From: DATBIS01 sp036556805
Lineage (GTDB): Bacteria > Actinomycetota > UBA4738 > HRBIN12
Direction: 5' to 3'
Length of the DNA: 45,242 nucleotides
NCBI GenBank assembly: GCA_036556805.1
Contig: DATBIS010000027.1
Location: forward strand, 1-45,242
Shown: one piece after another, positions 32,383 through 40,632 of the stretch
Position numbering within the stretch: position 1 is the stretch's first letter
Layout of the letters: each line of letters opens with the position of its first letter
Translations under genes and position numbers: made by a program
The notes under the pieces: model-generated
Told to the model about the DNA's origin: nothing
The model's database searches: none
Seen by the model: the letters and a program-made list of their open reading frames with translations, nothing else

Positions 32383-33822
32383 GTGCTGACGTCGACGAAC
32401 AACCCAAAGGTGGCCGCCGCCGCCCGGCTGAAGAAGCGGGCCTTCCGCCAAGAGGACCGTCGGTTCCTCGTCGAGGGTGCCCAGGGCGTTCAGGAGGCGC
32501 TGGACGCCGGCGCGCTCGAGAGCCTCTTCACGACCGACGACCTCCACGTTCTCGCCGTCGGCGCAGGTCAGCACGGCGTCGACGTCCACCACGTGAGCGA
32601 GGACGTCGTGAAGCGGATCACCTCCACGGTCACCCCCCAAGGCCTCGTCGGCGTCGCGGCCTTCCGCGACGTGCCGCTCGACGCGCTCCCGGGCGACGGG
32701 TGCCTCGCGGTGCTGCACGAGGTCCGCGATCCGGGCAACGCCGGCACCGTCCTTCGCTCCGCCGACGCCGCCGGCGCCTCGGGCGTCGTGTTCTCCGACT
32801 CGTCGGTGGATCTGTACAACCCGAAGACCGTCCGCGCCTCGGCCGGATCGCTCTTCCACGTGCCGGTGGTACGCGGCGTTGCCACCTCGGAGGTCGTCGC
32901 GAACGTTCGCACGCGGGGCTTCCGCGTGCTCGCGATGGACGCCCGCGGCGACGAGGACCTCTACGCCGCCGACCTCTCGGGGCCCATCGCGTTCGTGTTC
33001 GGGAACGAGGCCCACGGCCTCTCCGACGACGTTCGGTCGGCGGCCGACGTCGTCGTACGCGTGCCGCATGCGGGAAGGGCGGAGTCGCTCAACCTCGCGG
33101 CGGCCGCGACCGTCTGCCTGTTCGAACGGGCTCGCCGCGCCGCGCACCCGCGCGGCCCCGCGCTCGAGGGGATCATCGGGGCCGCCGCGCACGACATCCG
33201 GTCGCCGCTCACGGCGATGAAGGGCTTCGGGTTCGCGCTGGAGCGCCGCTGGGATCAGATGACCGATGAGCAGCGAACCCTGATGCTGCAGGGGATCGTC
33301 CACGACGCGGACCGCATGGACACGATCCTCCGCCAGCTCGTCGACGCCGCGCGCGTCGTGGCGGGAAAGCTCGAGCCGTTCCGCGAGCCCGTCGACGTCG
33401 GGAAGCTCGTGGAGGACCTCGCCGCGCAGCAGCGGCGGGACCCCGAGCATCCCGCCGTCGAGTGGGTGGGGAGGGTCGAGGGCGCGTTCGTCGACCCCAC
33501 CCGGTTGAAGACCACGCTGCTCGCGTTCTTCGAGTCGCTCGTCTGGTGGGCGCACGAGGGCCCGATCCGCGTCGACGGCCGTCTGCGCGACGGGCGCCTG
33601 CACGTGGAGGCGTCGCGCGACGGCACGGATCTCGGCCCCGTCGAGGCCGAGGCGCTGTTCACGCCGCGCCAGCCGGGCAGCGGGTCCGGCAGCAAGATCG
33701 GGATGTACGTCGCGCGCGGCGTCGCGGAGCTCCTCGGCGGGAGCACGAGCGCCGACGTCGTCGACCGCCGGCTCTCGTTCCACGTCGAGCTGCCGGCAGA
33801 GCCGCCCGCCGTGCCGGCCTGA
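32383..33822 (+). CDS. TrmH/SpoU-family RNA 2'-O-methyltransferase fused to a histidine-kinase module
   Basis: One uninterrupted 479-residue frame. Residues 1-252 are a complete SpoU methyltransferase: an N-terminal substrate-binding domain (TSTNNPKVAAAARLKKRAFR, RRFLVEGAQGVQEAL), then the trefoil-knot SAM motifs HEVRDPGNAGTVLRSADAAG (111-130), FVFGNEAHGLSD (204-215) and VPHAGRAESLNLAAAATV (227-244). Residues 261-340 are a HisKA-type dimerisation/phosphoacceptor helix pair, GAAAHDIRSPLTAMKGFGF, with candidate His270. Residues 365-470 resemble a histidine-kinase ATPase domain: FVDPTRLKTTLLAFFES, the PGSGSGSKIGMYVARGVAEL G2-like loop, and a final beta strand. The N-box Asn and the DxGxG box are not recognisable, so ATP use is doubtful. 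Other actinobacteria have only the methyltransferase (tsnR-like) in this position between rplT and pheS. Target nucleotide and signal are unknown. Confidence 0.88.
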   Translation: MLTSTNNPKVAAAARLKKRAFRQEDRRFLVEGAQGVQEALDAGALESLFTTDDLHVLAVGAGQHGVDVHHVSEDVVKRITSTVTPQGLVGVAAFRDVPLDALPGDGCLAVLHEVRDPGNAGTVLRSADAAGASGVVFSDSSVDLYNPKTVRASAGSLFHVPVVRGVATSEVVANVRTRGFRVLAMDARGDEDLYAADLSGPIAFVFGNEAHGLSDDVRSAADVVVRVPHAGRAESLNLAAAATVCLFERARRAAHPRGPALEGIIGAAAHDIRSPLTAMKGFGFALERRWDQMTDEQRTLMLQGIVHDADRMDTILRQLVDAARVVAGKLEPFREPVDVGKLVEDLAAQQRRDPEHPAVEWVGRVEGAFVDPTRLKTTLLAFFESLVWWAHEGPIRVDGRLRDGRLHVEASRDGTDLGPVEAEALFTPRQPGSGSGSKIGMYVARGVAELLGGSTSADVVDRRLSFHVELPAEPPAVPA

Positions 33823-33836
33823 CCAGGGGCCCTTGC

Positions 33837-33842
33837 TAGACT
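33837..33842 (+). promoter_or_regulatory. -10 box (TAGACT) of pheST, nearly leaderless
   Basis: TAGACT ends 9 bases before the pheS ATG; no Shine-Dalgarno lies between. No T-box or leader peptide is seen. Confidence 0.6.
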
Positions 33843-33851
33843 CGCCTGCTC

Positions 33852-34910
33852 ATGGACGCCGCCGAAGCCGCTCGCATCCTCGATCGTGAGCGCGAGCGCG
33901 GATCGGCGCTCGTGCGGAACGCGCGCACGACCGAGGACCTGGAAGCCGCGCAGATCGCGATCCTCGGCCGAAAGGCGCCGTTCAGCGAGGTCCAGCGCGC
34001 GTTGGGCACGATGGCCGAGGACGATCGCCGCGCGATCGGCCGGGTGGTGAACGAGACGCGCGCGGAGCTCCGGCGGCTGCTCGAGGAGCGCCGCGGTGAG
34101 CTTCGCGAGGCCTCGGACGCGGCGCTCCTCGAGGCGGACCGGGTGGACCTCACGCTGCCGGGACGCCGTCTTCGAACCGGGTCGCTGCACCCACTCACGA
34201 GCATCCAGTACGAGATCTGCGGCATCTTCGAGCGCTTGGGCTACCGCGTCGTCGAGGGGCCTGAGGTCGAGGACCCCTGGCACAACTTCGACGCGCTCAA
34301 CATCCCTCCCGATCATCCCGCCCGCACGTCGATGGACACCACGTTCGTCGAGGTGCCCGGACAGCCGGATCTGCTCCTGCGCACGCACACGTCGCCGATG
34401 CAGATCCGCACGATGGAGTCGCAGCCGCCGCCGGTGTTCGTGGTCGTGCCCGGGCGTGTGTACCGCAACGAGGAGGTCACGGCGAAGAACATGCCGGTGT
34501 TCCACCAGCTGGAGGGCCTCGCGGTCGCCGAGGGCATCACGTTCGCCGACCTGAAGGGGACGCTCGAGACCTTCTATCGCGAGCTCCTCGGCGCGGAGCG
34601 CCGGCTTCGCTTCACGCCGTCGTTCTTCCCGTTCGTGGAGCCGGGCGCGCAGTCGGAGGTGTCGTGCTTCGTGTGCGACGGCTCGGGCTGCAGGACCTGC
34701 GCGTTCACCGGATGGATCGAAGCCTTCGGTTCGGGCATGGTGCATCCGCGCGTTCTGGAGAACTGTGGCTACGACAGCGAGCGCTACACGGGGTTCGCGT
34801 TCGGGGGCGGGTACGACCGTCTCGCGATGATCCGCTTCGGGATCCCCGACATCCGGATGCTCTGGGAGAGCGACGTGCGGGTGCTCGAGCAGTTCGAGGG
34901 GGTCGCGTGA
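33852..34910 (+). CDS. pheS: Phenylalanyl-tRNA synthetase alpha subunit
   Basis: Charges tRNA-Phe as an alpha2-beta2 enzyme. The 352-residue subunit has an N-terminal coiled coil (residues about 1-95) and a class II core: motif 1 around HPLTSIQYEICGIFERLGY, motif 2 in VVPGRVYRNEEV and MPVFHQLEGLAV, and motif 3 in GFAFGGGYDRLAMIRFGI. A Cys-rich insert, SCFVCDGSGCRTCAFTGW, looks like a metal-binding knuckle and is found in many PheS. The GTGA overlap with pheT ties the subunits together. Confidence 0.97.
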   Translation: MDAAEAARILDRERERGSALVRNARTTEDLEAAQIAILGRKAPFSEVQRALGTMAEDDRRAIGRVVNETRAELRRLLEERRGELREASDAALLEADRVDLTLPGRRLRTGSLHPLTSIQYEICGIFERLGYRVVEGPEVEDPWHNFDALNIPPDHPARTSMDTTFVEVPGQPDLLLRTHTSPMQIRTMESQPPPVFVVVPGRVYRNEEVTAKNMPVFHQLEGLAVAEGITFADLKGTLETFYRELLGAERRLRFTPSFFPFVEPGAQSEVSCFVCDGSGCRTCAFTGWIEAFGSGMVHPRVLENCGYDSERYTGFAFGGGYDRLAMIRFGIPDIRMLWESDVRVLEQFEGVA

Positions 34911-37282
34911 GGATCGTCCTCTCGTGGCTGCGCGAGCTCGTCCCCGTCCAGCTCGGCGCGGAGGAGCTCGGCGACCTTCTCGCGATGAAGGGCGCGCACC
35001 CCGAATCGATCGAGCGTCCGTGGGCCGGCCTGGACGGCGTGATCGTCGCCCGGGTGCTCGACGTGCGCGATCATCCGAACTCCGAAACGCTCTGCCTCGC
35101 GCGGGTATCCACCGGCTCCGGCGAGCAGGAGGTGGTCGTGGGCGTGCGCAACTTCGCGCCCGGCGACCTCGTGCCGCTCGCGGCGCCGGGCGCACGCGTG
35201 CCCTCGCTTCCCGAGCCCCTGGGCGCGCGAAAGATCCGCGGGGTCGTGTCGAACGGCATGCTGTGCTCGCCGCGCGAGCTCGGCCTCTCGCAGGATCACG
35301 GCGGGATCCTGCTCCTCGAGGGTGGGCCGGAGCCCGGCGACGACCTGAAGCGCGTGCTCGGCCTCGACGAGGTGGTGCTGGATCTCGAGATCGAGTCCAA
35401 CCGCCCCGATCTGCTCTCCGTGGTCGGCATCGCGAGGGAGGTGGCCGGCGCGACCGGCCTGCCGCTGTCGATGCCCGACGCGTCGGTTGACGAGTCGTCC
35501 GAGGACGCGGCGACGATCGCCACGGTTGAGGTGAAGGACGCCGAGGGGTGCCCCCGCTACCTCGCGCGTGTGATCCGCGGGCTGGGTGACGCCACGACTC
35601 CTCAGCGCGTGCAGGCGCGCCTTACCGCCGCGGGGGCGCGGCCCATCTCGCCGGCCGTCGACGCGACGAACTACGCGATGCTCGAGCTCGGGCAGCCCCT
35701 CCACGCCTTCGACCTTCGCCGGCTCGCGGGGCCGGGCATCGTCGTGCGGCGGGCGGAGCCGGGCGAGCGGCTCACGACGCTCGACGACGTCGAGCGCGAG
35801 CTCGTGCCGGAGGACCTCTTGATCTGCGACGCCGACGGTTCCGTCGCGATCGCCGGCGTCATGGGAGGCGCCACCTCGGAGGTCGGCGAGGAGACGCGCG
35901 ACGTGCTGCTCGAAAGCGCGTACTTCGAGCCGCGCGGGATCCTTCGGACGTCCCGGCGCCTGCAGCTCCTCACGGAGGCGTCGATCCGGTTCTCGCGCGG
36001 GACCGACCCCGAAGGGGTCGGTCCCGCGGCCTCTCGAGCCGCGCGGCTCATGACCGAGTGGAGCGGGGGCGGCGAGGTCCTCGCGGGGACGATCGACGTC
36101 GGCGCGCCGCCGGCGCGCCGATCGATCTCGGTGCGCCCGGCACGAGCATCCGCGGTCTTGGGCTACGACGTGTCCTCGGCGGACATGGTGGAGGCCCTCG
36201 CACGGCTGGAGGTGCGCGCCGAGCCCGCCGGGGACGAGGTGCGCGTGGAGGCTCCGCCCTTCCGGCCCGACCTCGAGCTCGAGGTGGACGTGGTCGAGGA
36301 GGTCGCGCGCGTGCAGGGCTACGACCGGTTGCCCGCGACGCTGCCCCGGATCCGGCAGCCGGGCAGCGAGCAGCCGAGCTACGCCCTGCGCCGACGGGTG
36401 CGCGAGCTGCTGGTGCGAGCGGGCCTCCGCGAGGCGAACTCGCTCTCGTTCGCCTCGGCGAGCGACCTCGATCTGATGGGTCACGGTGACGCGATCCCGG
36501 TGGCGAACCCACCCTCCGGCGACCAGCCGTTCCTGCGAACGAGCCTGCTCCCGAACCTCGCCCGCGCCGCGGCTCGCAACGCCGACCGCGGCATCCGTGG
36601 CGCGGCCCTGTTCGAGGTGGGGCACGTGTTCCGCGCCGTCGACGGCGTCCGCGAACGCGAGCACGTCGCCGCGGCGCTCTGGGGGCTCGCGGGCGAGGGG
36701 CTCTACGCGGACGACCGGCCGTTCGACGTGTTCGACGCGAAGGGCGCGGTGGAATCGCTGCTGCACGGCTTGGGGATCGACGGCTGGGGCATCGGGGACG
36801 CCGCGGGACCGCCGTTTCATCCCGGGCGATCGGCGGCGATCGTCGAGGCGGACGCCGTCGTCGGCACGATGGGTGAGCTCCACCCCCGCGTCGCGGAGGC
36901 CTTCGGGGTCACCGGCCGGCTCGCCGTGTTCGAGTTCGACGTCGACGCGCTCGCGCCGCACGTCGACGCGACCGTGGCGTTCCGCGACGCGCCGAGGTTC
37001 CCGCCGGTTCGGCGCGACCTCGCGTTCATCGTGCCGCGGGAGACGGCCGCCGGCGACGTCCTCGACGCGCTCACGGACGCGGGCGGCGAGCTCCTCGGCC
37101 GGCGCACGCTCTTCGACGTCTTCGAGGGGGGGTCGCTCGGCGAGGGCGAAAAGAGCCTTGCGTTCTCGCTCGAGTTCCGGGCGCCCGACCGGACCCTCAC
37201 CGACGACGAGGCCGAGGCGGCCGTCGCCGCGATCGTCGCCCGGCTGGCGCGCGACTTCGGCGCGCGCCTTCGTGCGGGCTGA
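34907..37282 (+). CDS. pheT: Phenylalanyl-tRNA synthetase beta subunit
   Basis: A 791-residue multidomain subunit. In order: an N-terminal B1 part (VLSWLRELVPV), a tRNA-binding OB domain (about 40-150: DHPNSETLCLARVSTG, GVVSNGMLCSPRELGLS), the B3/B4 editing module (about 210-385: DATNYAMLELGQPLHAFD, IAGVMGG), B5 (about 395-470: VDVVEEVARVQGYDRLP at its end), a catalytic-like core (about 480-670) and a C-terminal ferredoxin-like anticodon-binding domain (VAFRDAPRFPPVRRDLAFIV). Domain set and length are normal. GTG overlaps the pheS TGA. Confidence 0.97.
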   Translation: MRIVLSWLRELVPVQLGAEELGDLLAMKGAHPESIERPWAGLDGVIVARVLDVRDHPNSETLCLARVSTGSGEQEVVVGVRNFAPGDLVPLAAPGARVPSLPEPLGARKIRGVVSNGMLCSPRELGLSQDHGGILLLEGGPEPGDDLKRVLGLDEVVLDLEIESNRPDLLSVVGIAREVAGATGLPLSMPDASVDESSEDAATIATVEVKDAEGCPRYLARVIRGLGDATTPQRVQARLTAAGARPISPAVDATNYAMLELGQPLHAFDLRRLAGPGIVVRRAEPGERLTTLDDVERELVPEDLLICDADGSVAIAGVMGGATSEVGEETRDVLLESAYFEPRGILRTSRRLQLLTEASIRFSRGTDPEGVGPAASRAARLMTEWSGGGEVLAGTIDVGAPPARRSISVRPARASAVLGYDVSSADMVEALARLEVRAEPAGDEVRVEAPPFRPDLELEVDVVEEVARVQGYDRLPATLPRIRQPGSEQPSYALRRRVRELLVRAGLREANSLSFASASDLDLMGHGDAIPVANPPSGDQPFLRTSLLPNLARAAARNADRGIRGAALFEVGHVFRAVDGVREREHVAAALWGLAGEGLYADDRPFDVFDAKGAVESLLHGLGIDGWGIGDAAGPPFHPGRSAAIVEADAVVGTMGELHPRVAEAFGVTGRLAVFEFDVDALAPHVDATVAFRDAPRFPPVRRDLAFIVPRETAAGDVLDALTDAGGELLGRRTLFDVFEGGSLGEGEKSLAFSLEFRAPDRTLTDDEAEAAVAAIVARLARDFGARLRAG

Positions 37283-37311
37283 GCGCGTTCGCGCCCCGAG
37301 GACCCTCTCGA

Positions 37312-37317
37312 TAGACT
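37312..37317 (+). promoter_or_regulatory. -10 box (TAGACT) of argF, leaderless
   Basis: TAGACT ends 8 bases before the argF ATG. A weak TTCGCG lies 18 bases further upstream. Confidence 0.55.
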
Positions 37318-37325
37318 GCGCGCGC

Positions 37326-38246
37326 ATGGAGCGCGACTACCTGTCCGTCGACGACCTCTCGCCGAACGAGCTCGGGGAGGTCCTCGCGCTGGCCGCATCG
37401 GTGAAGGCCGATCCCGCGACGTACTCGGATCGCTTGCGCGGCAAGGCGGTCGCTCTCATCTTCGAGAAGCCTTCCACGCGAACGCGCGTGTCGTTCGAGA
37501 TGGCGGTCGCCTCGGCCGGCGGCCACGCCCTCGTGCTCTCGGCCGCAGAGCTCCAGCTCGGTCGCGGTGAGACGATCGAGGACACCGGGCGCGTCCTGTC
37601 CCGGTACGTCGACGCGATCGTGCTCCGCACCTTCGAGCAGGAGCGCCTCGAGGTCCTCGCCGGCGCCGCCACCGTCCCGGTCGTGAACTCGCTGTCGGAC
37701 TTCGAGCACCCGTGCCAGTGCCTCGCCGACCTCCTCACGGTGCTCGAGCATCGGGGGCCGCTCGCGTCGCAGACCTTCACGTACCTCGGCGACGGCAACA
37801 ACGTCACGCACTCCCTCGTGCTCGGCGGGGCGAAGTCCGGCATGCGCGTACGCGTGTCGACGCCGCCAGGGTTCGAACCGATTCCGCAGGTCGTCCACCG
37901 TGCCGAGGAGATCGCGGCCGAGACCGGCGGCGCGATCGAGCTCGTGCACGATCCGGTCGAGGCTGCCACGGACGCCGACGTCCTGTACACGGACGTCTGG
38001 GCGAGCATGGGTCAGGAGGAGGAGGCCGACGAACGCGCGCTGGTCTTCCCCGCATACCAGCTCAACCAGAAGCTCGTGGACGCCGCGAACGACGACGTGC
38101 TGGTGCTGCACTGCCTCCCCGCGCACCGAGGCCAGGAGATCACCGACGAGGTCCTCGACGGGCCGCATTCGGCCGTGTGGGATCAGGCCGAGAATCGCAT
38201 GCACACGCAGAAGGCCCTGCTGATCTGGCTGTTCGGCCTGGCCTGA
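37326..38246 (+). CDS. argF: Ornithine carbamoyltransferase
   Basis: Forms citrulline from ornithine and carbamoyl phosphate. The 306-residue enzyme has the carbamoyl-phosphate motif FEKPSTRTRVSFEMA (about 46-60), DFEHPCQCLADLLT (about 123-136) and the ornithine-specific HCLPAHRGQEI (about 265-275), separating it from PyrB. Other arg genes are not in the window. In many actinobacteria an arg cluster follows pheST, so this may be a reduced remnant of that arrangement (inference). It has its own -10 box. Confidence 0.96.
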   Translation: MERDYLSVDDLSPNELGEVLALAASVKADPATYSDRLRGKAVALIFEKPSTRTRVSFEMAVASAGGHALVLSAAELQLGRGETIEDTGRVLSRYVDAIVLRTFEQERLEVLAGAATVPVVNSLSDFEHPCQCLADLLTVLEHRGPLASQTFTYLGDGNNVTHSLVLGGAKSGMRVRVSTPPGFEPIPQVVHRAEEIAAETGGAIELVHDPVEAATDADVLYTDVWASMGQEEEADERALVFPAYQLNQKLVDAANDDVLVLHCLPAHRGQEITDEVLDGPHSAVWDQAENRMHTQKALLIWLFGLA

Positions 38247-38253
38247 GGCCCGG

Positions 38254-39981
38254 ATGGCCAGGACGAACGACGAGGTCGAGGAGCTCCTCGTCGAGTACGC
38301 GGACCTCCTGTCGATCCTCACGGAGGACGCCTTCAAGCCCAGGTCGTACGAGAAGGCCGCGCGCGCGGTCGGCGGCTATCACGCGGACCTTCGCGGCATG
38401 GACCTCAAGCAGGTCCTGCAGATTCCGCAGGTGGGCAGGTCGATCGGGGAGAAGATCCTCGAGTACCTGCAGACGGGCCGGATCGAGGAGCTCGAGCGCC
38501 TGCGCGAGCAGATCCCGGCCGGGGTGCGCGAGCTCATGACGATCCCCGGGCTCGGTCCGAAGAAGGCGATGGTGCTGCACCAGGAGCTCAACGTTTCCTC
38601 GGTCGAGGAGCTCCTCGCGGCGATCGACACCGATGCGGTCGCCGGACTCAAGGGGTTCGGCAAGAGGACCCAGGACAACATCATGCGCGGCATCCAGCAG
38701 CTGGCGGAGTCGGGGGGCCGCGTGCAGGTGAACGTCGCGCTCGACGTCGCCGAGAGCCTGCTCGGCGAGCTTGCGGCGCTCCGCCAGGTCAAGCGCTCCG
38801 CCTACGCCGGGTCGCTGCGGCGGATGGCCGAGACGATCGGCGACGTCGATCTCCTCGTGGCCGCGAGCGAGCGCGCGGCGCCCGCGATCATGGGCGCGTT
38901 CGTGGAGCTGCCGCGGGTCGCCCGCGTGCTCGCTCGCGGGGACACGAAGTCCTCGATCATCACCGACCGAGGGTTGCAGGTCGACCTCCGCGTGATCGAG
39001 CCGGCCGCGTGGGGCGCCGCGATGATCTACTTCACCGGATCCAAGGCACACAACATCCGCATCCGCGAGATCGCCGTTCGCAAGGGCCTGAAGCTCAACG
39101 AGTACGGCCTGTACGACGCGAAGTCGGGCGAACTGCTTGCCGCCGAGACCGAGGAAGAGGTGTACGGCCGCCTCGGCCTTCCTTTCATCCCGCCCACGCT
39201 TCGCGAGGACCGCGGCGAGGTGAAGGCCGCGCTCGCCGGCGAGCTGCCGGATCTTCTCGAGCAGTCGGACCTCCGCGGCGACCTGCACACGCACACGAAC
39301 CTCACCGACGGGCTCGCGCCCCTCGAGACGATGGTCGCGACGGCGGCGGGGCTCCGGTACGCGTACTACGCCGTGACCGACCATGCGCCCAACCTGTACA
39401 TGCAGCGGATGACCGAGGAGAAGATCCTCGCTCAGCGCGAGCAGGTCCGGCGACTCCAGGCGAAGTACCCCAAGATGACACTGCTGCACGGCACCGAGCT
39501 CAACATCGACCAGCAGGGCGAGGTCGACTGGCCGGCGGAGTTCCTGGAGGGATTCGACCTCACGGTCGCCTCGGTCCATTCCTACTTCAACCTCTCGCGC
39601 GAGGAGCAGACGGCGCGGGTGGTGCGCGCGATCGAGAACCCGCACGTGTCGATCATCGGTCATCTCACGACGCGCAAGATCGGCGCGCGGCCGCCGATCG
39701 AGCTCGACCTCGACGCGGTGTTCGCGGCGGCCGCGCGCACCGGCACCGCGCTCGAGATCAACTCGCATCCGGATCGGCTCGATCTCGCGGACGAGCACGT
39801 GCTCTGGGCGCGCCGCCACGGTGTGCGCTTCGCGGTGGACACCGACGCGCACGCGCCGGTGCACCTGCCCCACGTGCGCTTCGGCGTGGCGACGGCGCAG
39901 CGGGGATGGGTGTCGAAGGACGAGGTCATCAACGCCTGGCCGCTCGGGAAGCTGCGGAAGTTCCTGCGCAAGGGCCGCTAG
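38254..39981 (+). CDS. polX: DNA polymerase X family protein with PHP domain
   Basis: A 575-residue bacterial PolX. The N-terminal 8-kDa-like region and helix-hairpin-helix motifs (IPQVGRSIGEKILEYL, IPGLGPKKAMVLHQEL, LKGFGKRTQDNIM) run to about residue 155. The nucleotidyltransferase core has AGSLRRMAETIGDVDLLV with the metal Asp pair, and QVDLRVIEP supplies the third Asp. The C-terminal PHP phosphoesterase domain (about 340-570) has DLHTHTNLTDG, AVTDHAP, HGTELNID, ASVHSYF, IGHLTTR, EINSHPDRLDL and DTDAHAP, all metal ligands intact. The family does gap-filling and 3'-5' exonuclease work in base-excision repair. The next gene, mpg, encodes a repair glycosylase, which fits. Confidence 0.95.
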   Translation: MARTNDEVEELLVEYADLLSILTEDAFKPRSYEKAARAVGGYHADLRGMDLKQVLQIPQVGRSIGEKILEYLQTGRIEELERLREQIPAGVRELMTIPGLGPKKAMVLHQELNVSSVEELLAAIDTDAVAGLKGFGKRTQDNIMRGIQQLAESGGRVQVNVALDVAESLLGELAALRQVKRSAYAGSLRRMAETIGDVDLLVAASERAAPAIMGAFVELPRVARVLARGDTKSSIITDRGLQVDLRVIEPAAWGAAMIYFTGSKAHNIRIREIAVRKGLKLNEYGLYDAKSGELLAAETEEEVYGRLGLPFIPPTLREDRGEVKAALAGELPDLLEQSDLRGDLHTHTNLTDGLAPLETMVATAAGLRYAYYAVTDHAPNLYMQRMTEEKILAQREQVRRLQAKYPKMTLLHGTELNIDQQGEVDWPAEFLEGFDLTVASVHSYFNLSREEQTARVVRAIENPHVSIIGHLTTRKIGARPPIELDLDAVFAAAARTGTALEINSHPDRLDLADEHVLWARRHGVRFAVDTDAHAPVHLPHVRFGVATAQRGWVSKDEVINAWPLGKLRKFLRKGR

Positions 39982-40632
39982 GTGGCGGCGAGGCTGCCGC
40001 GCTCGTTCTACGCGCGCTCGGCCCTGCACGTCGCGCCCGATCTGCTCGGCCGCGTGCTGGTCCGCCGGCTTCCCGGCGGCGCGCGCCTCGCCGCGCGCAT
40101 CGTGGAGGCCGAGGCCTACCTTCCGGGCGACCCGGCGAGCCACGCGTTCATCGGCATGACGCGGCGGAACGCCGTGATGTTCGGCCCGCCCGGACGGCTG
40201 TACGTGTACTTCACGTACGGCCATCACTGGATGATGAACGCGGTGACCGGCGACGACGGGGAGGGGACCGCGGTGCTGCTCCGCGCGGCCGAGCCGCTGG
40301 AGGGGCTCGGCGAGATGGCGGGGCACCGTGGTCGCGAGGACCCTCGCGCGCTGTGCTCGGGCCCCGGCAAGCTCGCGCAGGCCTTCGCCGTGACCGGTGC
40401 GCACAACGGCGAGGACCTCGTGCGCGGAGCGAGCGTGTGGATCGAACGAGGCGAGCCGGTCGCGTCGCGGAGGATCGCCCGCGGCCCCCGGGTTGGCGTG
40501 AGCGTGGGGTACGACAAGCGTTGGCGCTTCTGGGAGTCGACGAACCCATTCGTGTCGAAGGGCCGGCCGGGACCTCCGCCGCCCCGGCGACGCGCTAGCC
40601 CTCCGGCGGCGTCGGGTCCTTCGCGACCGTGA
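39982..40632 (+). CDS. mpg: 3-Methyladenine DNA glycosylase (AAG/MPG type)
   Basis: Removes alkylated purines. It is a 216-residue protein of the Aag fold with PRSFYARSALHVAPDLLGR, catalytic Glu in IVEAEAYLPGDPASHAF, the active-site YVYFTYGHHWMMNAV and GPGKLAQAFAVTG. The GTG start directly follows the polX TAG, implying a polX-mpg repair unit. Its last 38 bases run under the convergent penicillin-binding protein gene, which encodes the Pro/Arg-rich C-terminal tail. Confidence 0.92.
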   Translation: MAARLPRSFYARSALHVAPDLLGRVLVRRLPGGARLAARIVEAEAYLPGDPASHAFIGMTRRNAVMFGPPGRLYVYFTYGHHWMMNAVTGDDGEGTAVLLRAAEPLEGLGEMAGHRGREDPRALCSGPGKLAQAFAVTGAHNGEDLVRGASVWIERGEPVASRRIARGPRVGVSVGYDKRWRFWESTNPFVSKGRPGPPPPRRRASPPAASGPSRP

